From Pseudoalteromonas sp. A601 (GTDB lineage Bacteria > Pseudomonadota > Gammaproteobacteria > Enterobacterales > Alteromonadaceae), in contig NZ_MXQF01000007.1 in the NCBI RefSeq assembly GCF_002165575.1, positions 124,001-188,000 on the forward strand: 64,000 nucleotides of DNA. Direction: 5' to 3'. Positions 8,812 through 18,677 of the stretch are shown one piece after another. Within the stretch, counting starts at the first letter, position 1, and each line of letters opens with the position of its first letter. Made by a program: the position numbers and the translations under genes. Below the pieces are notes generated by a model that had not been told where the DNA came from, did not search any database, and was given only the letters and a program-made list of their open reading frames with translations.

Positions 8812-11800
8812 TTAATAGTCTGCGTAAGGTACTACAGGTGTTCCTGGGAATATCATTTCGCTGTACACCGGATTGAAATAATACCTAAAGTATAACTGTG
8901 CGTAGTTTGGCTCGTAAAAATCAGCACGGTCTAAATTAAAGAAACCACCGAAAAACCAATGCGGAGTAAAGCGGTACTCAAAACTGCCTCCGAGGTTGTA
9001 AGATATCCCTGAGCTTGAATCCCCTTCAAAGTAAGGGTTAACACCCGTTATAGACCTCCATCCTTCAGCTTGTTGTTGGAGTTGTGAGTCATTGGGGAAA
9101 AAATCGCTCCCGTCATTGGTGGTCGTTGACCATGATAGCCCAGCCCGCAATTGATATATAAAGTCGTTATTTACCCGTTGGTCAAAGGTAACTGGTAGAG
9201 AAACGCCTATATAGCTTTGTGGGCTATAATAACCCCCATGGCCAAAGGTTTCTTCACTTAAATTGTACTGATAAGCCCAATGCAATAAGTTAGCCCCCAG
9301 AGTTAACTCGGTATTTTTTTCGCGAATGTAGCGATGATATACTCCACCCATAATACTATAGCGCTGGTTGTCTTTAACGTTTTTACCTTGCAATAGTTGA
9401 AAATCAGTTGAGCCCCAAAAGCCCCAGTCGAGACCAAGATCATGAGATAGGTTAAAGCGTAAACTGGTTGCTCTTACACCGCCCCATATTTCATTGGTAC
9501 GTACATCTTCTAGGCCTGCATACGATAATACGGAGCTAGTTACGGGACGTTTATTCAATGTAACGCTATAGCCGAAGTCACCAAAATTGTCATTATAGTC
9601 AACACCCCAAACAACATCTTCAATTAAAAAACCAAGTGGGGTCGTCCCTAAGTCAAATCGCCAAGTTTCATTTTTCCATGCTAAACCAATATCAAGACCT
9701 TGCTGTTTTGGTGTAATACTATTCAATGGGCAATCTAAAATACATAATAGGCCTTGGCCATAACGGCTACCTGAGAATGTTTCGTCAAAACGGGTTTCTT
9801 GACTCGATACCGACATTGGATCGAGCTTAATAATAGCCATCCCGTCCCATAACGAAAAACCAGCTTCTATAGGAAAAGAATTTGCACCTAAGGTCGCATC
9901 GCTTTGCGTACTTGTTTGACTACTTAAATTAATACCTGCGGTGATATAGGCTTGGTTTTGTTGCTGCATTCTTGCAAGTTCTCGTTTAGCATTATTGACA
10001 TACCATGGGGCATTTTCATCTATGCTGTAAAGTTGGTAATTTAGAGAAGGGTTGTTTTTCGACCTAATACTACTGTGCGGCTCAATCGCTTCTTTATACC
10101 AGTTTTTAGCAAAATCTGCTTGTTCATGACTTTGTGCAACTTGCGCTGCTTGATAATACATCTCTTGACTATAGTTTGATTTTACAAGCAAGTCATTTGC
10201 AAGGCGTATCACATTCGCTTCGTCTTTGAAGTCTGTAAGTGCGGTCATTAGTAATTGTTGTTGATAAGTCTGCTCTTTATCAACGTCATTTATTAACCCA
10301 GCGATGATTCGGTCGGATAAAGTATCTTCACCTAATTCACGGCTAACTCTTGCCACAGCAAGCTCTGTTTCTTGAGCTAAGGCTACACCTTGCTGATATT
10401 GCTGTTTGTATAATTCAATGGCTTCATTAGAGTAACCCAACTGGATATTTGCGTTAATCAAAGCATCGTATACAGCAGAATTATTGGGGTAGGACTGCGT
10501 AAGTTGATTTAACAACCCAAGGCGATCTTCGCCTTGGTTAAATTTGTTTATATAATCAGCCTGTAAAATAACCCAATTAGTTTGCTGTTCTTCAGTTGCA
10601 GGTTGGGGCAATTGATAGTTAGCAAACCATTGCTTCGTTTCTTGTTCGTTATCACCTTCTAAAAGCCACTGCCCATAGGTCATATGCCAGTATGCATTCA
10701 AAGTAGAGTCTCGCTCTAAAGCTATTTTTAACTGTCTAATTGCGTAATTATATTCATTGATTTGCATCCACTGTGTAGCGAGCTCCGCTTGCATTAGCGG
10801 AGTTAATGGTTGCGCCCCAAGTTCAGTTAAATTATAAATTATAGTCGCTCTATTATCCGTTACATTACTGGCAAGTTTATTCATTTTTGCATTGATATTG
10901 AGCTGTTGCATTAGCTGAACAACATTTTCATCACGCGCATTGTTTGGAACATAAGAAAGGGTTTCTAAAGCACCTTGATAGTCATTAAGAGAGCGAAGAA
11001 AAACTGCATGGCTATATCTTAGCTCCGCATCAAGAGGGAATTGCCATAATGTTTTTTTATAAAGAGCTTTAGCATGATCTAATAAACCTTGCTGTTGATA
11101 TAAATTAGCCAAATCGTAATATAACCAACTTTGTCTTGGAGTTTGCTTAATCGCCAATAGTAATAAATTTACAGCTTCATCAAGTCGACCCTGTTCGGCT
11201 AAATTTGTTGCCCGTAGCCGCAGTTGTTGACTCTGTAATTGAGAGTATTGCTGTGCAATCGCGATTTGTTGTGCTTGAGTTAATTGATAATAAAATTGGT
11301 TTGTGCGCTCAAAGTTATTATCTATACTTAAAACCTCTAATATCGCACTTAGTGCTGATGCGTTAGTTGGGTCGCTTTGGAGTACTTTATTATAATAATC
11401 TATTGCTTGCTTGAATTTCCCTTGCGTACGCAAAAGTTCACCGCGGTAATAGTTTACGGTTTCAGGGTTTTCAGAGAGGGTATCAGCAAGATCTATTTTT
11501 AGTTTCGCTTTTTTGAAATGCTTAGAGGCTATAGCTTTTTTTGTTTCATCAATATACTGCCAAAATTTAGCTGTATTAGCCAAACCGCGATAGACCGCAA
11601 CTAAATCTATATTATCAGTACTGCGTTGAGCCTTTTTAAAATAAGTATATGCTTTTGCATTTATACCTTGCCTTAAATATAACAAGCCCAAACTATTAAG
11701 CACATCATGATCAGAGGGGCGTCCTTTATAGGCTTGTAATAACAGTCTTTCAGCTTTACTGTATTGTTGTTTTTCAAGTGCAACAGCGCCTCTTTTCCAT

Positions 11801-12645
11801 AACTTATAAGCAGGATCCGATTGCTTTATTAGCTCTTGCTTTAATGCTTTTTGAAAGTCTGTATATTGTAACTGGCCTTTACTGCTATTAGGGTAACTAT
11901 TTAAATACTCACGATATGCTTTATCGGTTTTTTGAGTAATGGGCATATTATTGAGCGCCGCTAACCAAGCAAATTCAGTTTCTACACTGTATTGATTACT
12001 TTGTGCATAATGGCGATAAATTGCTAAAGCGCCTTTATCATGAGGTGTCTGTTTTAAAACATGTCTGGCGTAGGCTATATCAAAACGACCTACGTTAGGG
12101 TAGCGGGCACGTAAGGATTGATAGCCTCTATACGCTTGTTGCCAATTACTTGAATCACTGGCAATCCAGTTGATATGTTCAAATTCATACTCAATGCTAG
12201 GGTAAGCACTAGAAAATAATTTACTGTAAATTTTTATCGCTGCAGGGTACTGACCTGCACGAGCAAGCAATTTAGCCTGTTGAATTTGTTGTTTATCAGA
12301 AGTATTTACCCGTACGAGCAACTTTAATTGCTTCACACATGCTTGTTTATTATCTAAAGCATTAAATTGGTTGATAATAGCTTTTGCTTGATCCAATTTA
12401 TTTTGTGTCAGAAATACTCGAGCTCGGGCACATTTAGCGAGAATATTATTAGGTGCTATGCTTAACAGCTTATCAAGGCTATCAGTCATCAGTAATTGAT
12501 TCTGCTGAATTTCACCAAGCTCAATTTGGCTAACTAACCATTCTATGGAGTCTGTATCAAGATCAGCAGATGTTTGAGATGTTACATCGGAGATATAACA
12601 GCAAGCACTTAAAATAGTCGCGCCAATTAGCCATTTTAGTGGCAT
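8812..12645 (-). CDS. bcsC: Cellulose export outer-membrane protein BcsC (TPR domain plus beta-barrel)
   Basis: This 1277-residue protein forms the periplasmic scaffold and outer-membrane pore for cellulose export. An N-terminal signal peptide precedes many TPR helices spanning about residues 30-880 (for example NVLNSLGLLYLRQGINAKAYTYFKKAQ-like units). The C-terminal 350 residues are rich in alternating aromatic/polar strands, as in the BCSC_C barrel (FRYYFNPVYSEM near the end). It is somewhat longer than the E. coli protein, consistent with variable TPR number. Its start overlaps the bcsZ stop by 10 bp, so the two are translationally coupled. It is the last gene of the bcsRQABZC operon. Confidence 0.95.
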   Translation of the reverse strand: MPLKWLIGATILSACCYISDVTSQTSADLDTDSIEWLVSQIELGEIQQNQLLMTDSLDKLLSIAPNNILAKCARARVFLTQNKLDQAKAIINQFNALDNKQACVKQLKLLVRVNTSDKQQIQQAKLLARAGQYPAAIKIYSKLFSSAYPSIEYEFEHINWIASDSSNWQQAYRGYQSLRARYPNVGRFDIAYARHVLKQTPHDKGALAIYRHYAQSNQYSVETEFAWLAALNNMPITQKTDKAYREYLNSYPNSSKGQLQYTDFQKALKQELIKQSDPAYKLWKRGAVALEKQQYSKAERLLLQAYKGRPSDHDVLNSLGLLYLRQGINAKAYTYFKKAQRSTDNIDLVAVYRGLANTAKFWQYIDETKKAIASKHFKKAKLKIDLADTLSENPETVNYYRGELLRTQGKFKQAIDYYNKVLQSDPTNASALSAILEVLSIDNNFERTNQFYYQLTQAQQIAIAQQYSQLQSQQLRLRATNLAEQGRLDEAVNLLLLAIKQTPRQSWLYYDLANLYQQQGLLDHAKALYKKTLWQFPLDAELRYSHAVFLRSLNDYQGALETLSYVPNNARDENVVQLMQQLNINAKMNKLASNVTDNRATIIYNLTELGAQPLTPLMQAELATQWMQINEYNYAIRQLKIALERDSTLNAYWHMTYGQWLLEGDNEQETKQWFANYQLPQPATEEQQTNWVILQADYINKFNQGEDRLGLLNQLTQSYPNNSAVYDALINANIQLGYSNEAIELYKQQYQQGVALAQETELAVARVSRELGEDTLSDRIIAGLINDVDKEQTYQQQLLMTALTDFKDEANVIRLANDLLVKSNYSQEMYYQAAQVAQSHEQADFAKNWYKEAIEPHSSIRSKNNPSLNYQLYSIDENAPWYVNNAKRELARMQQQNQAYITAGINLSSQTSTQSDATLGANSFPIEAGFSLWDGMAIIKLDPMSVSSQETRFDETFSGSRYGQGLLCILDCPLNSITPKQQGLDIGLAWKNETWRFDLGTTPLGFLIEDVVWGVDYNDNFGDFGYSVTLNKRPVTSSVLSYAGLEDVRTNEIWGGVRATSLRFNLSHDLGLDWGFWGSTDFQLLQGKNVKDNQRYSIMGGVYHRYIREKNTELTLGANLLHWAYQYNLSEETFGHGGYYSPQSYIGVSLPVTFDQRVNNDFIYQLRAGLSWSTTTNDGSDFFPNDSQLQQQAEGWRSITGVNPYFEGDSSSGISYNLGGSFEYRFTPHWFFGGFFNLDRADFYEPNYAQLYFRYYFNPVYSEMIFPGTPVVPYADY

Positions 12646-13766
12646 TTATTGCTCCATTTAGGTTCTAGCTTGCCTAACGTGTCGATTTCATACAATTTAT
12701 TAATTGTACTTAGGCCAAATAAATATAATACGCTGTCATAATAGCGGTTTTTGGTAAATGTAGTATCAACCATTAATTGTTGCTGTAATGCCGTCTTTGC
12801 TTGTATTTCATTATGGATTTCAAGTAGAGGAAGCATTGCTGCATCAAAGCCAAGAGGTCCATTATTTTGTGCTTTGCCTGTTTTTGAAAAAACATTCAAT
12901 GGAGTCTTTACTCTGTTAGCAACGTGATTGCTCATGGGCTTAAAATGTGTAATTAACTCATCTCTAAAAGGTGCGTCGTCGGCCATCATACTTGCCCACA
13001 AATAAACCCTAATTGCATTATAACTGCCGATATCGGTAGTCGTTTTATCATGATAAAAACCTTTATCTGCTTGGTACATTACCCAGTCAGGGCTAAGACC
13101 TTTGGGGCTTGATTCTATGATCATTTTAGCCGATGCATCATGAAGTTGTTGCCATGGAGAATTTGGATATAGTTGACTAAATTGCTTTAAAATAAACAGC
13201 GGAACATAGCTTGGGTTTAGCTTCCAACGTGTCTTATCAAATTCAAAGCCATGTGGTCCCGGTAATAATGATAAACCTAAGTTAGGCAGGTAAGCTGTTT
13301 CTTCACGAATGATACGTTTTGCCATAACAGCTGCAAGTACACTGTAACGTCTATCTTGCCATAGTTGCGCTGCTTGCGATAATGCATATGCTATCCATAA
13401 ATCTGAGTCAGAAGCAGGGTTAGAATCCAAAATAGTTTCTTGGCCTTGCTTGTTTATGCCCCATTGCCAGGCTGGTAAACGTGTACTTAAATCACCTTCG
13501 GCAAGATTGATTTGTGTCCAGTCCAATACTTTGTCGAATGTAGCTTTATCATTTGCAATGAGTGCAAAAAATAAGGCGTAAGATTGACCTTCTGAGGTGG
13601 TAATTGATTGGCGACTACCTATATCGATTACTCGACCCTCTGGGCTGATAAAGTTCGTTTTAAATGTATCCCATTGTGGCCAAGGTGTGCACATAGTTTG
13701 TGAGAAACTAGGTGTTGAAAATACAAATATAATGAGTATTAAACACGCTTTAAAATAAATATTCAT
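12636..13766 (-). CDS. bcsZ: Periplasmic GH8 endo-beta-1,4-glucanase BcsZ with altered catalytic base (Asn250)
   Basis: This 376-residue glycoside hydrolase family 8 protein has a signal peptide (to about residue 23) and the family's usual length. The general-acid Glu is present in TTSEGQSY (Glu59), and the substrate-binding DSNPASDSD segment is intact. The motif that in E. coli BcsZ reads SYDAIRVY, with Asp243 as catalytic base (from memory), reads SYNAIRVY here, with Asn250 encoded by AAT at 13017-13019. BcsZ normally trims cellulose in the periplasm and influences fibre amount and assembly. This version may be inactive, slowed, or use another base. It sits between bcsB and bcsC with tight spacing (2 bp from bcsB, overlapping bcsC), so it is retained as part of the operon. 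Confidence 0.93.
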   Translation of the reverse strand: MNIYFKACLILIIFVFSTPSFSQTMCTPWPQWDTFKTNFISPEGRVIDIGSRQSITTSEGQSYALFFALIANDKATFDKVLDWTQINLAEGDLSTRLPAWQWGINKQGQETILDSNPASDSDLWIAYALSQAAQLWQDRRYSVLAAVMAKRIIREETAYLPNLGLSLLPGPHGFEFDKTRWKLNPSYVPLFILKQFSQLYPNSPWQQLHDASAKMIIESSPKGLSPDWVMYQADKGFYHDKTTTDIGSYNAIRVYLWASMMADDAPFRDELITHFKPMSNHVANRVKTPLNVFSKTGKAQNNGPLGFDAAMLPLLEIHNEIQAKTALQQQLMVDTTFTKNRYYDSVLYLFGLSTINKLYEIDTLGKLEPKWSNKCH

Positions 13767-13768
13767 AG

Positions 13769-16015
13769 TTACGCATCCCCTTCAGACAAACGTTTTTGAG
13801 TTAACACACCTAGTAACCGCCATAATAAAAAGGAGATAAGCAATAAGACTAAAATCGAAAGTAGCGCTAATATAAACGGATGATCAGAAAAGTGGAACCA
13901 TATTAATGTGTGAATAGGTACGTAGCCGACAAAATATTGATCATCAGTATTAATTGTCTTTATGCCAGCACTATTAATTATTGCAGCGCTGCCTTTGATT
14001 AAAGCTGTTGATTCATCTTTTATCATAGCGTCACTTAGTAATGTAAATGCATTATCGGTCGTTGCTGTCATTGATACTACAGAACGCTCAGAATTAAATG
14101 GTGACTGGAAACCAGCAATAATCCCTAGTTTACCTTGGCTTTCAATACTCACTTTTACTTTTTGAGCATTGTTATTATCGTAAGCACCATTATAAATTGC
14201 TTGTTCAACGATCCGTTGATTAGTTTCTAACAAGACACTGATTGCAGCATCTTGAGGTAACTCTGTCGTTAAAGCATCCGGTTTTGCAATGACGATCAAA
14301 TCTTTATCATCAAGAACTAGAGTGGGATCTGGAAACTCAATATCAAGTCTATGAGTTGGATACCCCGTAATCTCTCCTAAATGCCCCGTAAAATTTAACA
14401 GTAATTGTATCGCCTGCGCAGAACTTTCTTTTTGCATAATAAGTGTCGTCTGATCTAAATCAGCAAATTTCGTAAATGGGAATCCACTGTTTGCAAATAC
14501 ATTTAAATCAGGTAATGCGATGTAATGTTCAAAACCACTTACATCAATGGTAGAGCTGCCGTCTATCACTCCATATTCACCGCCGGCTGGTACCGCACTG
14601 CATTCGCCCACTTTAATTACGCCAAATTTAAAGTCATAGGTAAGCTTGTTCTTTTTACTTAAATCCAACCCTGTAATATCAAAGTCTTGTTCGTTGTGCG
14701 CTGTACCTTGGCGTGAAACTAAAGGGGCAAAACTTTCGTTTTCAACTGTTTTTTCATCATGACTCTTAAGTTCAAAACCATTGATAAACTTACCATTAAT
14801 GAGCATATTCAAGCGAGAAAGTAGAGCATCTTCGGCTGGTGCATTACGATAATGTAAGTCGATAGGTATACCTTCTTTACGCCAAGTAAATAGGTCAGGG
14901 GCAAAACGAAGATTAAGATCAACTGGTTGTCCTTTTAATCCTTGTGTTTGTAATTGGGTTGGATACTCAATAAACTCATCAAATGTAACGGCTCTATCAG
15001 ATCTTACCCAACGAGGCGCATCATAAGCATCTCTTAAGGGTAAATGATTAATTTCATTAATACTTGCAGTTCGCCCAGTCATTACTTTGTGACCAAATGC
15101 TAGACCTACGACGGCATCTTTTAGCTGCTCCGTGTCCTTACCTAGTATCAGTAGTACTTTTGCATAACGTTGAGTTGGGCTTGAAATGATTTCAACGGTT
15201 GGTTTTGATACATCTGGATAATCGAGCAAAAAGTCAGGTTTATTGGTATTGGTCGCCAATACTACACTATGTGTAGTAGGTGTTTGATTAAACTGCACTG
15301 GGAACGTTGCTTTACGCCAATCGGCTTGCGCCCCAAACCAGCTTGATAGAGTCGCAGCGGCTTCAAGTGTATTTTCATCAGGGTTGTTCGCAAAGATAAA
15401 AGGTAAACTTAGTTGTGTATAATCTCGCTCATCAAAAAATGGTGCAGGAAAATACTCAAGCAAGCTTTCCAAGGCTAATGATTGCTGTTCTAGAGTAATA
15501 GAGCTATTTTGGCTTAACTCAGTCCAAATTGTTTTACTAAAATCATCTTGACAGATCAAGTCGTAATAACCAACGAGTTCAAAACGTATTTGGTTAAAGT
15601 CTTTAATTAACTTTGGATTGAGATCAAGGCTATGGCTTTTTAACTGACTAATTTGTGTCTCTTGATCTTTGATTGGCATAACAGTAATCAAGTTATCATT
15701 AAAATAAACTTTTAAGTGTGATACGCGGCTGATTAGCGCTGGCGAATGGCTATAGGAGAAGTTTAACTTAAGTTGTTTACCTATTTTATCTAGCCTATTG
15801 GTAAAATCGACATAGGTTGTGGTGTCAACTCCGTCTAGTTTAAATTTATTAACCCCCAGACGTTTAAAGCTGAGTGTTAGACTTTCTGTAGGTGCTTGCT
15901 CAGGGTAGCCATCGTCAAATATAGACTTATCTATAAGAGGGGTTGCTGCTTTTGTAAATTGACTATTGGCTAAAGCTAGCATTATTAGGGCAGAGGTAGC
16001 TAATTGTTTAATCAT
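13769..16015 (-). CDS. bcsB: Cellulose synthase periplasmic subunit BcsB
   Basis: This 748-residue protein is the partner of BcsA. It has an N-terminal signal peptide, two alternating carbohydrate-binding-like and flavodoxin-like modules across about residues 40-690 (LRFAPDLFTWRKEGIPIDLHY and YEF-like beta strands typical of BcsB), and a single C-terminal membrane anchor (about 715-737, HPFILALLSILVLLLISFLLW) ending in a short basic tail. In the synthase the anchor completes the BcsA channel and the periplasmic domains guide the glucan. It overlaps bcsA by 8 bp, supporting coupled translation. Length fits the family. Confidence 0.95.
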   Translation of the reverse strand: MIKQLATSALIMLALANSQFTKAATPLIDKSIFDDGYPEQAPTESLTLSFKRLGVNKFKLDGVDTTTYVDFTNRLDKIGKQLKLNFSYSHSPALISRVSHLKVYFNDNLITVMPIKDQETQISQLKSHSLDLNPKLIKDFNQIRFELVGYYDLICQDDFSKTIWTELSQNSSITLEQQSLALESLLEYFPAPFFDERDYTQLSLPFIFANNPDENTLEAAATLSSWFGAQADWRKATFPVQFNQTPTTHSVVLATNTNKPDFLLDYPDVSKPTVEIISSPTQRYAKVLLILGKDTEQLKDAVVGLAFGHKVMTGRTASINEINHLPLRDAYDAPRWVRSDRAVTFDEFIEYPTQLQTQGLKGQPVDLNLRFAPDLFTWRKEGIPIDLHYRNAPAEDALLSRLNMLINGKFINGFELKSHDEKTVENESFAPLVSRQGTAHNEQDFDITGLDLSKKNKLTYDFKFGVIKVGECSAVPAGGEYGVIDGSSTIDVSGFEHYIALPDLNVFANSGFPFTKFADLDQTTLIMQKESSAQAIQLLLNFTGHLGEITGYPTHRLDIEFPDPTLVLDDKDLIVIAKPDALTTELPQDAAISVLLETNQRIVEQAIYNGAYDNNNAQKVKVSIESQGKLGIIAGFQSPFNSERSVVSMTATTDNAFTLLSDAMIKDESTALIKGSAAIINSAGIKTINTDDQYFVGYVPIHTLIWFHFSDHPFILALLSILVLLLISFLLWRLLGVLTQKRLSEGDA

Positions 16016-18677
16016 ATAATTTAGAATACTTTTTTGGTTTTTTTGGTAATAGCGAAATCATGACTTCAATTACGTTAGTCATAAAAATAATGAATGGCCT
16101 AAATGGTTTAGGCGCATGGAAAATCAAGTTACTATAGCCACGAAGACTTGTATAAAATACCCGCTTGAAACTGTACGATGGTTTATCATGTTTAAAATTA
16201 TCTTGCCAATCGAGCCAAGCATCTGCGCGAGAAAATGTGCATTGAATGAATGCTTTTTGTTTGTCTAAGCTAAGGTCTCTTAACGTTAAGCCAATTTGCC
16301 TTTTTCTTGTATTACAAATAAAGGTCGGAAAGGAAAACTGTTTTTTCCCTCGGCTCATGAGTAGTTCAACTTTATCATTTTCTCGACAAGAATGTTCATG
16401 TACGGTTTCAATACCAACACCACTGTCAGAATAATCTGTAATTTTTACTTTTATTGTGCGTCCGTTTGCAAGTCTAATGGCCGCAGGAAAGTTAGCTTTT
16501 ATTCTATGAGAACTTCTCACTTGCTTAGCTTCAGCTGCTACGGCAACAGCGGCACCTAAGATCATCATATTATAGCTAACCCACAACATGCTGATTAATA
16601 GCACACCAATTTGTGACACATCACCAAAGATTAACCTAAAGATGGCGTAACACATACCAAGTACGTTTAATAGTAACAGTACTATATATGGCTTCGAGAT
16701 AAGCCAATCATATCGAGCAACATCATTTAAACCGCCTTTTTCTGTTACGTTAAATTTCCCTTTGTTAGGATTGAATAGGGCGACAGTGGTGGGTTTTAAA
16801 ATATACCAAGCAAGTACAGATTCATAGACCTCCCCCCAAAATGAGTAACGGTACTTACCTTGAATACGTGAATTTGTAATTTTCACTTGCATCAAGGTTG
16901 GCACTATATATAAAAATATAGCGATAAAAGGGGCGTAGATTATGTAAGCATCTAGGTAAATTAATGCCAGCGGGGCAGTTAAAAATACAATTCGAGGAAT
17001 ACCAGATAAAAAGTGCAGCATGGCATTTATATAACATAAACGTTGTACCAAACTGAGTCCCTTTCCTAGTAGTGGGTTGTCGAGTCTGAATATTTGCGCC
17101 ATGCCTCGAGCCCAACGAATACGTTGGCCAACATGGGCCGATAGACTATCTGTAGCAAGACCTGCAGCTTGAGGAATATTGATATATGCTGTTTTATAGC
17201 CCGCGCGTTGCATTCGCAGTGCAGTGTGTGCATCTTCTGTGACAGTTTCGACTGCAAAACCGCCAATATCATCCAGCGCTTTGCGCTTTAAAACTGCACA
17301 AGAGCCGCAAAAGAAGGTTGCGTCCCACATATCATTACCATCTTGAATAAGCCCGTAAAACAACATGTTTTCATTGGGTATTTGGCGATGATTATCAAGG
17401 TTACGTTCAAATGGATCAGCTGAGAAAAAGTGATGTGGAGTTTGAACTAAGCATACTTTTTCGTCTTTAATAAATTGGCCCATGGTCATTTGTAAAAATG
17501 AACGGGCAGGTATATGGTCGCAATCAAAAATAGCAATGTACTCGCCATCGGTATATTTCATCGCGTGATTCATATTACCTGCTTTGGCATGGCTATTATC
17601 TGGTCTATCAAGGTAACCCACGCCAATTTCTTTTGCCATTTCTGCAAACTCAGGTCGCTTACCATCATCTAAAATGTAGATGTTTAGTTTATCTGCTGGC
17701 CAATCTATGCTTTGTGCTGCAATTGCAGTAGGTTTAACAACATTTAGTGGCTCGTTATAGGTAGGAATATATATATCGACAGTTGGCCATTTTGATGTAT
17801 CACCATCCATTGGGATCGGTTTTCTATGTAATGGATTGATCGTTTGAAAAAAGCCTAAAATAAGTACTAGCCATGCATAGGTTTCTGCGAGTAATAAGCC
17901 AATACCTAAAGTTAATGCCAGTGGGTCGCCCCAATTTAAAGTATCGGTGTAACGCCACCACAAGTAGCGTGTTGAAGTCGTCACAGCGAGAGTTATCATT
18001 GTAATTGTGGCCATTTGACCATCAACACGTCTTAATGAGTAGGCAACTATTAGAATTAAGCTGATAAATATTGCTTGTGCTTCAAGACTGAATGGGACTG
18101 TAACAAAAAGTAGTACAGTAAACGCTAACATGAAATAAAATACAAATTTTAATATACGGTTTTGCCATAAATTGAAACTATTAACACGTTGTAATGGCTT
18201 CACATTTGTCTTTTTTTGAAACTGTAACCACCACTTTTTGCACCTTCGCGTCAGCTTACTATCCATATAGCGAATAATTCTAAATACTCGGTTAATTAAT
18301 CGTGCAGTTGCCTTGGTATGTTCATTTCGTGAAGGGGCGTCCTTTGTTGTAACGTTAAAGGTAATCAGATAAACACTTTGCAATAGTATTCGGACAAAGT
18401 TTGCTAATGAGCCAAAAGGCGAAGTTATATGCGGGTAGAGCAGTGATAACTTAGTCTTTAATTGTTGTTTTTTCTTATTATCTAGCTTGATGAATAGAGC
18501 TACGAACAGCAAAAAAAACGGCGTTACAAATGCTGCTAAAGCACTCATTTTATGTTGATTAAAATAACAATGGAATTTGTAAAAAATAAAACGAACGAGT
18601 TTTTCAGTAAATAAAATACTGAGTATGAGAGCAAAGAACTGCTGAAGAACGCCTGAGGCATAATGATGCTTAATCAT
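16008..18677 (-). CDS. bcsA: Cellulose synthase catalytic subunit BcsA (UDP-glucose, c-di-GMP activated)
   Basis: This 889-residue GT2 membrane glycosyltransferase polymerises UDP-glucose. N-terminal membrane helices and a long basic N-terminal region precede the catalytic domain. Its hallmarks are DDG (Asp337-338), DCD (Asp385, Asp387), TED (480-482, catalytic base) and QRIRW (518-522, acceptor site). A second group of helices follows, then a PilZ domain with RSSHR (RxxxR) and DYSDSG (DxSxxG), the c-di-GMP contacts that open the gating loop. Everything needed for activity is present. It overlaps bcsQ and bcsB by 8 bp each. The long N-terminus resembles the E. coli type rather than the shorter Rhodobacter type. 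Confidence 0.97.
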   Translation of the reverse strand: MIKHHYASGVLQQFFALILSILFTEKLVRFIFYKFHCYFNQHKMSALAAFVTPFFLLFVALFIKLDNKKKQQLKTKLSLLYPHITSPFGSLANFVRILLQSVYLITFNVTTKDAPSRNEHTKATARLINRVFRIIRYMDSKLTRRCKKWWLQFQKKTNVKPLQRVNSFNLWQNRILKFVFYFMLAFTVLLFVTVPFSLEAQAIFISLILIVAYSLRRVDGQMATITMITLAVTTSTRYLWWRYTDTLNWGDPLALTLGIGLLLAETYAWLVLILGFFQTINPLHRKPIPMDGDTSKWPTVDIYIPTYNEPLNVVKPTAIAAQSIDWPADKLNIYILDDGKRPEFAEMAKEIGVGYLDRPDNSHAKAGNMNHAMKYTDGEYIAIFDCDHIPARSFLQMTMGQFIKDEKVCLVQTPHHFFSADPFERNLDNHRQIPNENMLFYGLIQDGNDMWDATFFCGSCAVLKRKALDDIGGFAVETVTEDAHTALRMQRAGYKTAYINIPQAAGLATDSLSAHVGQRIRWARGMAQIFRLDNPLLGKGLSLVQRLCYINAMLHFLSGIPRIVFLTAPLALIYLDAYIIYAPFIAIFLYIVPTLMQVKITNSRIQGKYRYSFWGEVYESVLAWYILKPTTVALFNPNKGKFNVTEKGGLNDVARYDWLISKPYIVLLLLNVLGMCYAIFRLIFGDVSQIGVLLISMLWVSYNMMILGAAVAVAAEAKQVRSSHRIKANFPAAIRLANGRTIKVKITDYSDSGVGIETVHEHSCRENDKVELLMSRGKKQFSFPTFICNTRKRQIGLTLRDLSLDKQKAFIQCTFSRADAWLDWQDNFKHDKPSYSFKRVFYTSLRGYSNLIFHAPKPFRPFIIFMTNVIEVMISLLPKKPKKYSKLYD

